Assembly: GCA_031278315.1 (NCBI GenBank)
Contig: JAITKS010000007.1
Coordinates: 1-13,950, forward strand
DNA: 13,950 nt
Origin: Planctomycetaceae bacterium
Lineage (GTDB): Bacteria; Planctomycetota; Planctomycetia; Pirellulales; Thermoguttaceae
Direction of reading: 5' to 3'
Part shown: in pieces, positions 6,820 to 13,856 of the stretch
Layout: every line of letters begins with the position of its first letter
How positions within the stretch are numbered: position 1 is the stretch's first letter
Translations under genes and position numbers: made by a program
Notes under the pieces: model-generated
Databases searched by the model: none
Told to the model about the DNA's origin: nothing
What the model saw: the letters and a program-made list of their open reading frames with translations, nothing else

Positions 6820-6946
6820 CAATCTAAAATCTAAAATCTAAATCTAAAATCTAAATCTAAATCTAAAATCTAAATCTAAAATCTTAAATCTTAAATCTTA
6901 AATCTAAAATCTTAAATTTTAAATCTTAAATTTTAAATCTCAAATC
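6820..6946. repeat. Degenerate AAATCTA/AAAATCT array
   Basis: About 125 bp consist almost only of 6-8-bp units (AAATCT, AAAATCT, AAATCTT), irregularly mixed and decaying to AAATTTT near the right end. The rest of the gap (6740-6819 and 6947-6968) is AT-rich and shows nothing else. A short form of the motif, AAAATCTAAAATTAC, sits inside composite repeat A at 4555-4570 and 8164-8187, suggesting an expansion from that element. Confidence 0.85.
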
Positions 6947-6968
6947 GTGCATAATTAGGGGGGTGATA

Positions 6969-7919
6969 TTATTGAATAGGTGTAATAATTTCTGTTACGA
7001 AAATGTTCAAAGCGATTGCGAATTGTTCAGGTTGTTCCATTGGTGTTAGGTGTCCGGCATTTGCTATTTCGATATATTTACCGTGTTTTGCTGTTTGGGC
7101 GAGTTGTTTCATTATATCTGGCGGAGTAAATTTATCTTCTTCGCCGCCGATTACTAATATGGGAATATCAAATTCTTTGAGTAAATCTGTTGTATCGTGC
7201 CGAGTCATCATTCCCCATGTTGCAGCTCTGATACCGATTAGATTATTTGACTCAATCATTGATCTTACTTCATCGACAATATCGGTTTTGTTTGAGTATG
7301 TGTTTGAAGCAAAAAGGCGCGGAATCATTGAATCGGCGATATTACGTAAAATATCGTTTGACGGGTTAATTGAATGATCGATATCATTGATAAGAGTTTG
7401 TCTAACGAGTTTACCTTCGGGCGTATCGGGGGCGGTTTTTGTGTTACACAGTACTAAGCTGTTAACTCGATTTTTATATTTATGAGCAAATTGTACAGCG
7501 ATATAGCCGCCCATTGACAGTCCTATTACGGTTATTGGCTTATTGACTTTAATATTGTTTAATATTGCATTTAGATCATCTGCGTATTGTTCTATTGCGG
7601 TGTTTATTTTTGTTGAATTTGTTGTTAGTGTTGTCAATTTACTTTTACCTAATCCGCGTAAATCTGGAATTATTGTACGATAATTCAAAAAATTATTTTG
7701 GTGAGTAGTTATGTCGGGTGATTTATTAGTTTCAGGTTTAGAATTATTCAAAAGAAAATTGGCAACTCGGTGCCACATTGATCCGTTAAATGGAAAACCG
7801 TGAATAAACAGCAAAGGTATATCTTCGCCGTTATCGATTAAATTAAACGCAATCGGCGACGGTTTCGTATCCGCTAGCGTAACAGTTTTATAACACAGAT
7901 TTTCGCTTATAGCTTTCAT
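6969..7919 (-). CDS. Alpha/beta-fold hydrolase
   Basis: This 316-residue protein, probably cytoplasmic because no signal peptide is present, has a complete catalytic triad. Ser135 lies in the nucleophile elbow GLSMGG, Asp262 in GGEEDKFTPP, and His290 in AGHLTPMEQP. LLFIHGFPFNGSMWH at 36-50 supplies the oxyanion HG motif, and PDLRGLGKS at 85-93 is the usual RGxGxS segment. These features fit the esterase, lactonase and haloperoxidase-like group; substrate cannot be assigned. An insert of about 20 residues near 58-78 (Asn, Thr and Lys rich) is unlike the compact family and looks unstructured. AGGAG six bases before the ATG supports the start. Foldback element B begins within a few bases of that ribosome site, so the promoter lies in the element or further upstream at the isomerase gene. 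Confidence 0.9.
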   Translation of the reverse strand: MKAISENLCYKTVTLADTKPSPIAFNLIDNGEDIPLLFIHGFPFNGSMWHRVANFLLNNSKPETNKSPDITTHQNNFLNYRTIIPDLRGLGKSKLTTLTTNSTKINTAIEQYADDLNAILNNIKVNKPITVIGLSMGGYIAVQFAHKYKNRVNSLVLCNTKTAPDTPEGKLVRQTLINDIDHSINPSNDILRNIADSMIPRLFASNTYSNKTDIVDEVRSMIESNNLIGIRAATWGMMTRHDTTDLLKEFDIPILVIGGEEDKFTPPDIMKQLAQTAKHGKYIEIANAGHLTPMEQPEQFAIALNIFVTEIITPIQ

Positions 7920-7930
7920 AAAATTCTCCT

Positions 7931-8347
7931 ATATAGTGTAGTGGTTAGTAGTTAGTTCGCATGCGGAAATTAGCACGGATACTAAGTTCGAATCATTATA
8001 ATATATTTAGTGAACTATAGTTTTTTTGTGTATTTCGTATTTCGTTTTTCAAAAAAATATGGTGAAAATAAGGTTAATTTTTACCGAAATATTACGTTTA
8101 TACAATAACATAGAAATACAAGGCATTGTGTCTCTACATAGCAAAGTTTATTTTTTGTAACGAAAAATCTAAAAATCTAAAATTACAAAATTATATTTCT
8201 CTGTGTTCTCTGTGATCTATGTGGTTAATAAAAAAAAATATGGTTAGTACATAACAATTTAATGATTCGAATTTACTATCAGTAATAATCTCCGCATGCG
8301 AACTGACCACTGACCACTAACCACTGACCACTATACACTATGCACTA
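7931..8347. repeat. Foldback (MITE-like) element B between isomerase and hydrolase genes
   Basis: The left arm (about 7931-8000) contains TTCGCATGCGGA and CGAATCATTATA. The right arm (about 8258-8347) contains TAATGATTCGAA and TCCGCATGCGAAC in inverted order, followed by CTGACCA/CTAACCA-type tandem heptamers and TATACACTATGCACTA. Arms of about 65 bp enclose about 260 bp that include composite repeat A (8081-8243). No transposase gene lies inside. The right end carries the TAG stop codon of the isomerase gene (8345-8347 on the plus strand). Confidence 0.7.
8081..8243 (+). repeat. Composite dispersed repeat A, copy inside element B
   Basis: The block order is the same as at 4478-4656: CCGAAATATTACGTTTAT, CATTGTGTCTCTACAT, TTTATTTTTTGTAACGAAAA, AAAATTACAAAATTAT, TTCTCTGTGTTCTCTGTG and GGTTAATAAAAA. 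The final ACTGATATATTAC block is missing, and the left arm of the first hairpin is degraded (AATACAAGGC). It is nested in the foldback element. Confidence 0.85.
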
Positions 8348-9349
8348 GCCGCTAACTGCTACTCTTGTGACTTCGCCTAGAATAACTAATTTGTCTATTG
8401 GCGTCCATACGATTTTTTTTTGCGTTGCTGGAATCAATATTGAATCACCTCTATTCAATATTTCTTGCCCAATTTTCGCAGAGCCGCTTAAAACAGTCCA
8501 AATAGAACATCGGCCATTTGAATTGATTTCAATCTGTTGCTCCAATGTCCATCTATACAATAAAAAATTGATGTCAACAATCAATAACTCACAAATAGAT
8601 AAATCTGTTTTTTGAGGAATAACCGGATTTATTAACAAATTATTCGTCCGCAACGCACGAATAGCTTCACTTTTGTGTAACTGCCGATGCTGCCCGTTTT
8701 GGTCAATACGATTCCAATCAAAAACCCTAAAAGTTGTATTACTCGGCTGCTGTATTTCCGCAACCATCACACCCGCGCCAAGCGCATGAATTGTCCCGGG
8801 CGGAATGTAAAAACAATCACCGCATTTCACCTCAATCCGATTCATAACCGATTCAATTCCGCCATCAAGAATAAGCCGTTTCAATTGCTCATTTGAATAT
8901 TCACCATTAACACCTATCCACACAACACTGTCATTATCCGATTCCACAACTACCCACGCCTCGCTCTTGCCCTGATATTCAAGTTGCATCTCTTCGGCAA
9001 GATTATCATCAGGATGAACTTGAATCGATAACGTACTTTTTGCATCAAGATATTTCAACATAATCGGAAAACGCTTAACAGAATCTTCCCCCAACAACTC
9101 AACAGTCCGTAACGATACAATTTCATTCAAAGAAATTCCGCACAGCTCGCCATTGGCGATTATACTTATATCTTGAGGTAAGTCGGTAATATCCCACGAT
9201 TCTGCTACACATTCCAACTCATCCGGAATTTGACGCTTAAACAAAGTCCGCAACCGCGAGCCGCCCCAAATATAATTTTTATAAATCGGTACGAATCGTA
9301 ACGGATAAAGCGGTATATCTCTTGCTGATTTCATAATATTTTTCATCAC
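8345..9349 (-). CDS. manA: Mannose-6-phosphate isomerase, class I
   Basis: The enzyme interconverts mannose 6-phosphate and fructose 6-phosphate in the cytosol, feeding mannose into glycolysis or GDP-mannose synthesis. Length is 334 residues, typical of the shorter Bacillus-type enzymes. All four zinc ligands are visible: Gln110 and His112 in IQVHPDD, Glu130 in GKSEAW, and His188 in PPGTIHALG. The N-terminal YKNYIWGG (23-30) and FRVFDWNR near 207-214 with its active-site arginine are also typical, and a cupin-like C-terminal domain follows. The start is uncertain: GTG at 9349, ATG at 9346 and ATG at 9334 are all possible and none has a good ribosome site; family homology begins about residue 13. 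The last residues (AVSG) and the stop run into foldback element B. The hydrolase gene lies downstream on the same strand after about 425 bp. Confidence 0.93.
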   Translation of the reverse strand: MMKNIMKSARDIPLYPLRFVPIYKNYIWGGSRLRTLFKRQIPDELECVAESWDITDLPQDISIIANGELCGISLNEIVSLRTVELLGEDSVKRFPIMLKYLDAKSTLSIQVHPDDNLAEEMQLEYQGKSEAWVVVESDNDSVVWIGVNGEYSNEQLKRLILDGGIESVMNRIEVKCGDCFYIPPGTIHALGAGVMVAEIQQPSNTTFRVFDWNRIDQNGQHRQLHKSEAIRALRTNNLLINPVIPQKTDLSICELLIVDINFLLYRWTLEQQIEINSNGRCSIWTVLSGSAKIGQEILNRGDSILIPATQKKIVWTPIDKLVILGEVTRVAVSG

Positions 9350-9589
9350 TCAATTTTAATACGAAATACAAATGAAACACCGTTTGTCGAAATATGGAAA
9401 ACACAAAAAAGTAATATATCAGCGGATTTTTTTCGTAATTGTCTATTTCGACATTTCTGTTTTAATTTTTTTTAACACGAAAAACACAAAAGGTTTTTTT
9501 AGATAATTTTCATTTATTTCGAGTTTAAAATTTTTTTGTGAAATTTAGAGTGTCTCGATTGTTTCGTAATCTCAAAAAAAATCTCTTTA

Positions 9590-9637
9590 TGTTGTGTTCT
9601 CTGTGATTAATAATAAAAAATTTCACTGATATATTAC
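9590..9637 (+). repeat. Composite dispersed repeat A, 3' fragment
   Basis: TGTGTTCTCTGTGATTAATA leads, through an A-rich stretch, to TTTCACTGATATATTAC, ending at 9637. This repeats the second half of the copy at 4580-4656. Upstream sequence (about 9540-9585, with GTGTCTCG and TTTCGTAAT) looks like a decayed form of the first half. Confidence 0.75.
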
Positions 9638-9868
9638 ATAAAAACGAATTTCACTGTACGAAAAGTATATCAAATTTTTTCAAAATCAAATAATTTATTC
9701 AAAAATTGCTCTTGTCTTAAAATGAAAAAATTGGCATTATTCGCTAACTATACTCTATCTTGAAACAATTTCGCGAATCAAAATATAGTAATTTAATTTC
9801 TACAAACCTATTTTTTTAAGCAGAGACGCAATGTATTACGGCTCTAATACTGTGATTTACAAATATTT

Positions 9869-9917
9869 CACTGATATACTCCTTGTACTTTAAAATTCGG
9901 TTTTTATTTTTTGTAAC
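9869..9917. repeat. Dispersed repeat fragment shared with 3470-3499
   Basis: CACTGATATACTCC (9869-9882) runs into TTGTACTTTAAAATTCGGTT, which is the inverse of ACCGAATTTTAAAGTACAA near 3472-3490, and then into TTTTTATTTTTTGTAAC as in repeat A. Blocks of different families are therefore joined in different orders at different sites. Confidence 0.7.
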
Positions 9918-9983
9918 TTAAAATATTGTCAATAAACATTGCAATAGTTTTGTACGATAATACCGGTTGCCATGTTAAGACAA

Positions 9984-10022
9984 TTTCAATGATAACTTTC
10001 AATAATAACTTTCAATAATAAC
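9984..10022. repeat. 13-bp tandem repeat, three copies
   Basis: TTTCAATGATAAC (9984-9996) is followed by two identical copies of TTTCAATAATAAC (9997-10009 and 10010-10022). It lies about 120 bp before the start codon of the 911-residue protein. It could be a repeated regulator site or slippage-generated DNA. Confidence 0.85.
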
Positions 10023-10139
10023 TATTTTAAAACGAAAAACCGAAAATTAAAATGTGAAAAGTATATATCACACTTTTATTAACTATTAATTATTAACTTG
10101 ACATAATCAATACACCAGCCGCAAAAAAGGAATAACGTT

Positions 10140-12875
10140 ATGCAGCTTTCGTTGCGAACTCTCCTCGCATTTGAGGATAATATTTTTGATATTGAACAAC
10201 ACCGTTACCTGGAACGGACAATTCCGAACCACGAATCGGCAGCTCAAACTCTTGAGCGGCTCCGTAACGTAATGCATGATCCCAAAATTAATGTACCGGG
10301 CCGAAACGGACATCAAGAAGAACTCGATCCCAATATCGTCGCCGAATATCTCGACTACCAAATGACAAAAGAATACCAAGAACAATTTGAAAACTTTTGT
10401 CTCTCTTCAGATAAATATCTAGCTGAAGTTGCATCCGTACACCAAATTATTTCAAACGTACTCGGAGAACCCGCACGAATAAGCCGCGAATGCAGATTCC
10501 GATGCTACGACCTGTTCCAAAAAATTCCGCATCTCAATAATTGTTACCAAAATGAAATTCAATTCGCAGCCTTTCCGCAAATTCAACCGCCTATCGCCGT
10601 CTCACAACAAATTCCGCAAATTATCACTCCGCAAACTTTAACACAACACACACAACTCACAACAAATAACAACTACTCTAATGCTCAAAATGAACAAGAA
10701 ATAATTCCATTGCCGCCAAAAAATGAACTCGATAAAAAGAATGAACCCGAAAAAAAATCAAATGAATCAACCCGTAAATCAATGCGGGACGCCGTTTCTA
10801 TTGTCGCTATTATAATCATTATCGTACTGCTGTTTCTACTTTATCGTAACGATAATATATTCATCCCCGAAAATACTATATCAAAAATATCAGAAAAAAA
10901 TAAAACACAAAATACAGAACAACAAACACAAAATAATAAAATCGAAAATAAATTTCAATACGAAACAAAACCAAAAATCGAACAAAATAATAAACAAAAT
11001 GTTGATCAAAATGTTGATCGAAATGTTGATCGAAAAAATGAACAAACCGCTATTCGTACCGTTTCAATGTCATCTAGCGAATTGAATACCGAAAAAATCA
11101 CACATGCTGACGAAATCAAAAAAGAAAATTCTAACGAAAATTCTAACGAAAATTCTAACGGCACAAATTTATTTATCGAAACAAAAAATGAACCGAAATT
11201 TCATAATACAGATGAAATTAAAACCTCGCCTGTTCAGCCGTTACCTTTACCCGATTCTTTTACTAATAAAATCAATAATCCGCCAATCGATTCGCCAATC
11301 GATCCATTCGACCCGTCACCGCTAGTAACAACGCCTCCGCCAATATCTTTTGCTAACTCAACAACACAATCAATTCCGCCAATTCCGCCAATTCCGCCGT
11401 CAATTCTGCCTTCTACTCAAGCTGCCGAAAAATCTGTTGATAATGTTGATAATGTTGATAATGCCGACAATACTGTAATCGATACAACATTACAGCCGGT
11501 AAATTCAATATTCGCAGATTCAATATTCGGCGCAGTAGAAAAAACTCCGTCATCGTCTTATTCATCTCCGTCTGATGCTTCAACAGAACTTGCCGATCCG
11601 CAGTTATTGACTCCGCCGTCTCCTGAACCGGAGTCAAAAAAAATCAATGAAAACGAAATTAAATTTCGTGAAAATAAACCTTCAACGAAAATTCTCGATT
11701 CCAGTGTATGGAAAACACAAATACCTAATCAACAAGCCGAATCAAATCAACTCAACGCTGCAACCAACAATAACAAAGAATCAAAAAATAAACGTTACGA
11801 TAATTCCTCTGTCATACTTGCAGGCGGACAAAATAATTTTATAGATACACCGATTGTTCAGGTAAATGATAACGATAATTCGAATAAAACCGTAAATTTT
11901 CAATCCGAAAATCGAAATCGAATTACCGTAACAAAAAAGCCCGGAGTATTAGGAACAGTAATCGCAACCAAAGATCCAATGGTGATTTTTACCGCTGATT
12001 CATCTTCATCACAATGGCGTTTTGAGTCAAATCAGTTTGATATTTATGCGAATCAATACATTTTGACCTCTGCGCCTTTTCGTGCTGATATTAAACTCGA
12101 TACAGATTTTATTATCGAAATGATCGGCGATTCAAAGTTGTCTGTTCTATCTCCTTCTAGCGGTATTACGACAATTTATATCGATTACGGACGATTAATT
12201 ATTCATGCCGATTACGATAAATCTGCTGCAATATCCCAAATCAAGTTGATCAGAATTTGTACGGAACACGGCGAATGTACGGTTGGATTTAACGGTTCAA
12301 AAAGTGTTGTTTTTATCGATACATTTGCTGAAATTTCACGCAGCCAAACACAAACAAGCACAAATCCGCCAAACAATATATTGCCTGAAATTCAAGTTGG
12401 AAAGAATCCTATTATCGGTCTTTTACCTGATCCGAGCGAATCGATTTCATGGCTGTCTGCTAAACAAAATATTCCTTTCGTTACTAAAAACGATATGAGT
12501 ATAATATTGACCGAAGGATACACTGAACGCGGAATAATCAGAAATCATCCGAATTGGTTACGGCGAATTTCTGTACCCGATGAAGGCAAACAAATTGAAA
12601 CAGTATGTTTAAATGCTTTCAATAATAAATCTGCCAACATCGAAACCGCCTTGCAAAGATTATTACATGAAAGGTCGGAACCGGTTCGTTCTTTCGCCTA
12701 TCGGCTCTGGGGCGATCTCGGAAGATTCGATATACCGCTTAAAGGAAGAATGTTTGAAACTGAATCAATACAACAATCGCTAGTTCAATACTTCAAAGAA
12801 GTGATGAAACGTGATAAAGAATCTATTCAGCGTCTAACTGAATCAATCGAAAAAGAACGAATAAAAATTAATTAA
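10140..12875 (+). CDS. Planctomycete membrane protein: N-terminal helical domain, TM helix, long disordered linker, FecR-like domain
   Basis: The product is a 911-residue single-pass membrane protein of unknown function. Residues 1-125 are helical and resemble a domain I recognise from planctomycete hypothetical proteins; two ungapped 43-residue stretches (3-45 and 62-104) look like tandem copies of one fold, similar in outline to anti-sigma zf-HC2 domains but without the His-Cys-Cys zinc ligands. A helix at about 218-236, preceded by RKSMR, predicts a cytoplasmic N-terminus and an exported C-terminus. Residues 240-600 are low complexity, with NVD, NENS and IPP repeats. From about 600 to 740 a beta-rich stretch (WRFESNQFDIYANQY, IYIDYGRLIIH) resembles FecR. 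A helical, charged tail closes the protein. AAAAGGA eight bases before the ATG supports the start. The layout suggests a FecR or anti-sigma-type transmembrane sensor, but no sigma-factor gene is nearby; the role is inferred. Confidence 0.85.
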   Translation: MQLSLRTLLAFEDNIFDIEQHRYLERTIPNHESAAQTLERLRNVMHDPKINVPGRNGHQEELDPNIVAEYLDYQMTKEYQEQFENFCLSSDKYLAEVASVHQIISNVLGEPARISRECRFRCYDLFQKIPHLNNCYQNEIQFAAFPQIQPPIAVSQQIPQIITPQTLTQHTQLTTNNNYSNAQNEQEIIPLPPKNELDKKNEPEKKSNESTRKSMRDAVSIVAIIIIIVLLFLLYRNDNIFIPENTISKISEKNKTQNTEQQTQNNKIENKFQYETKPKIEQNNKQNVDQNVDRNVDRKNEQTAIRTVSMSSSELNTEKITHADEIKKENSNENSNENSNGTNLFIETKNEPKFHNTDEIKTSPVQPLPLPDSFTNKINNPPIDSPIDPFDPSPLVTTPPPISFANSTTQSIPPIPPIPPSILPSTQAAEKSVDNVDNVDNADNTVIDTTLQPVNSIFADSIFGAVEKTPSSSYSSPSDASTELADPQLLTPPSPEPESKKINENEIKFRENKPSTKILDSSVWKTQIPNQQAESNQLNAATNNNKESKNKRYDNSSVILAGGQNNFIDTPIVQVNDNDNSNKTVNFQSENRNRITVTKKPGVLGTVIATKDPMVIFTADSSSSQWRFESNQFDIYANQYILTSAPFRADIKLDTDFIIEMIGDSKLSVLSPSSGITTIYIDYGRLIIHADYDKSAAISQIKLIRICTEHGECTVGFNGSKSVVFIDTFAEISRSQTQTSTNPPNNILPEIQVGKNPIIGLLPDPSESISWLSAKQNIPFVTKNDMSIILTEGYTERGIIRNHPNWLRRISVPDEGKQIETVCLNAFNNKSANIETALQRLLHERSEPVRSFAYRLWGDLGRFDIPLKGRMFETESIQQSLVQYFKEVMKRDKESIQRLTESIEKERIKIN
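10984..11463 (+). repeat. In-frame short tandem repeats within the linker of the 911-residue protein
   Basis: Four separate microsatellites keep the frame. A 12-bp AATGTTGATCAA-like unit at about 10999-11034 encodes NVDQ/NVDR. A 12-bp AATTCTAACGAA unit at about 11127-11160 encodes NSNE. A 9-bp ATTCCGCCA unit at about 11371-11400 encodes IPP. A 9-bp GTTGATAAT unit at about 11433-11463 encodes VDN. Unit lengths are all multiples of three, as expected for linker-length variation under selection for an open frame. Confidence 0.85.
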
Positions 12876-12910
12876 ATCAGCAATAATTATTTATTCAAAC
12901 AATAACGCAT

Positions 12911-12955
12911 CAAAAAATCAATCGGCATTATAGATAAACCGTTTTCGATTTTTTG
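12911..12955 (+). terminator. Weak hairpin between the membrane protein and the HAD gene
   Basis: CAAAAAATC (12911-12919) pairs exactly with GATTTTTTG (12947-12955), and CGG pairs with CCG inside, around an AT-rich loop. The stem is AT-rich and its own 3' arm holds the T-run. It could act as a weak terminator for the gene ending at 12875, but read-through into the HAD gene 108 bp downstream is plausible. Confidence 0.3.
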
Positions 12956-12983
12956 TATCAAAAAATAAATTAAGTAAGATAAA

Positions 12984-13658
12984 ATGAGCGAAGTTATTAC
13001 GTACTCGCATTTGATATTGTCTAATTGCATTATATTTGATTTAGACGGGACACTTTGCGACACAATCGGTGATATAGAACGTTCTCTCATTGATACATTT
13101 TTGCGAAATAATTGTCCTGTTCCGAATATGAATCGGTTACGTGTTGGACCTCCGTTATCGGTTATGATCGATGAGCTTTTAGGCGGTAACGTTGATCAAG
13201 ATTTCGTTGAGAAAATTGCGTCGGCATATCGTGAAGATTACGAGTCAAGTAATTATGAAATTTCTCCGCTTTATCCGGGAACATTTGAGTTATTATTAAG
13301 ATTAAAAAGTATCGGTAAAAAACTTGCCGTAGCGACATTGAAACGTGAAATGTCAACATTGCGTTTAATAGACCGCCGCAATATAAGCGGTTTTTTTGAT
13401 ACGATATTTTGTTGCGATACAGGCGGCATAATGTACACGAAAGAACAAATGCTTGCTGCAATAATTTCGCAACTTGGCATCAAGGCATCCGAGACAATAT
13501 TTTTCGGCGATTCTGTAGGCGATATCACTGCCGGACAAAAAAACGGAATTACAACTGTCGCCGTATTATTCGGATACGGTACCCCAGAAGAACTAATCGC
13601 CGCAAAACCTGATTACATCTGCAACAATTACGCAGAATGTAATATATCAGTAGAATAA
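12984..13658 (+). CDS. HAD-superfamily hydrolase, phosphoglycolate phosphatase-like
   Basis: This 224-residue soluble phosphatase has all four HAD motifs: FDLDGT with nucleophile Asp19 and acid/base Asp21; Thr118 in VATLK; Lys153 in YTKEQM; and Asp176 and Asp180 in FFGDSVGD. A helical cap sits between motifs I and II (about residues 25-95), as in subfamily I Gph/PGPase-like enzymes. GYGTPEEL near 197-204 and KPDYICNNYAEC near the end are also typical of that group. Likely substrates are small phosphate esters such as 2-phosphoglycolate, but specificity cannot be read. The start at 12984 lacks a strong ribosome site (only AAGTAAG upstream). The last codons (NISVE) and the TAA stop lie in DNA matching the dispersed GTAATATATCAGT block, so the C-terminus may have been reset by a repeat. 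Confidence 0.9.
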   Translation: MSEVITYSHLILSNCIIFDLDGTLCDTIGDIERSLIDTFLRNNCPVPNMNRLRVGPPLSVMIDELLGGNVDQDFVEKIASAYREDYESSNYEISPLYPGTFELLLRLKSIGKKLAVATLKREMSTLRLIDRRNISGFFDTIFCCDTGGIMYTKEQMLAAIISQLGIKASETIFFGDSVGDITAGQKNGITTVAVLFGYGTPEELIAAKPDYICNNYAECNISVE

Positions 13659-13669
13659 TTTATTTTTTT
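13639..13669 (-). repeat. Dispersed repeat A end block overlapping the HAD stop codon
   Basis: GTAATATATCAGTAGAATAA is the reverse complement of the block that reads TTATTCCACTGATATATTAC at 371-390, with one mismatch, and the similarity continues weakly into the following T-rich stretch. The HAD stop codon TAA (13656-13658) is inside it. It is the only copy here that enters a coding sequence with this block. Confidence 0.7.
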
Positions 13670-13676
13670 CGGGAGC

Positions 13677-13711
13677 GCGGTCGTCTTGGCCGCATCTTTA
13701 GTTTTGTTTTT
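13677..13711 (+). terminator. Candidate intrinsic terminator after the HAD gene
   Basis: GCGGTC (13677-13682) pairs with GGCCGC (13688-13693), with one G-T pair and a 5-nt loop, and is followed by ATCTTTAGTTTTGTTTTTTT. It is the only GC-rich hairpin followed by a T-rich tract in the window. It lies 19 bp after the stop codon. Confidence 0.55.
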
Positions 13712-13788
13712 TTGATAGGATTACAAGATTACAGGATTGACAGGATTTTTAAATAATAAATTAAAAGAATCAAAACTTGAAACCATAG
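13712..13788. repeat. GATTACA-type short repeat and AT-rich spacer
   Basis: GGATTACAAGATTACAGGAT followed by TGACAGGATTTTTAAAT at about 13718-13754 is a set of imperfect 8-9-bp direct units. Similar strings occur between genes in many unrelated bacterial genomes. The rest of the stretch is AT-rich and shows nothing else. Confidence 0.6.
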
Positions 13789-13856
13789 TGATTTGAACTT
13801 TAGAATCCGTGCTAATCTCCGCATACGAACTAACCACTATACACTAACCACTATAC
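13789..13856. repeat. Single arm of foldback element B
   Basis: TGATTTGAACTTTAGAATCC, GTGCTAATCTCCGCATACGA and ACTAACCACTATACACTAAC match, in order, the arms at 7931-7992 (inverted) and 8263-8340. The CTAACCA-type heptamers are again at its right end. No second arm is visible in the remaining 94 bases, which hold nothing else I can support. Confidence 0.75.

Larger units (their letters stand above)
9350..10139. other. Divergent AT-rich gap between the isomerase and the membrane protein
   Basis: No gene is visible in this 790-bp stretch. It contains several decayed fragments of composite repeat A: GTAATATATCAGCG at 9411-9424 (inverted end block), a TTTTAATTTTTTTTAAC-like stretch near 9450-9480, TGTGTTCTCTGTG to CACTGATATATTAC at about 9590-9637, and CACTGATATACTCC with TTTTTATTTTTTGTAAC at 9869-9917. 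A 13-bp triplication lies at 9984-10022. Between about 9640 and 9860 I see no clear feature. Promoters for both divergent genes should lie here, but I cannot pick reliable -10 and -35 boxes. AAAAGGA at 10125-10131 is the ribosome site of the next gene. Confidence 0.7.

Noticed and set aside
6820..6946. Telomere-like repeat or replication origin
   Set aside because: Units are irregular and G-poor, no DnaA-box-like clusters or replication genes are nearby, and the gap is an ordinary convergent intergenic region.
10098..10107. TTGACATAAT before the 911-residue gene as a -35 or -10 box
   Set aside because: No matching second element lies at 16-18 bp, and the ribosome site follows too closely.
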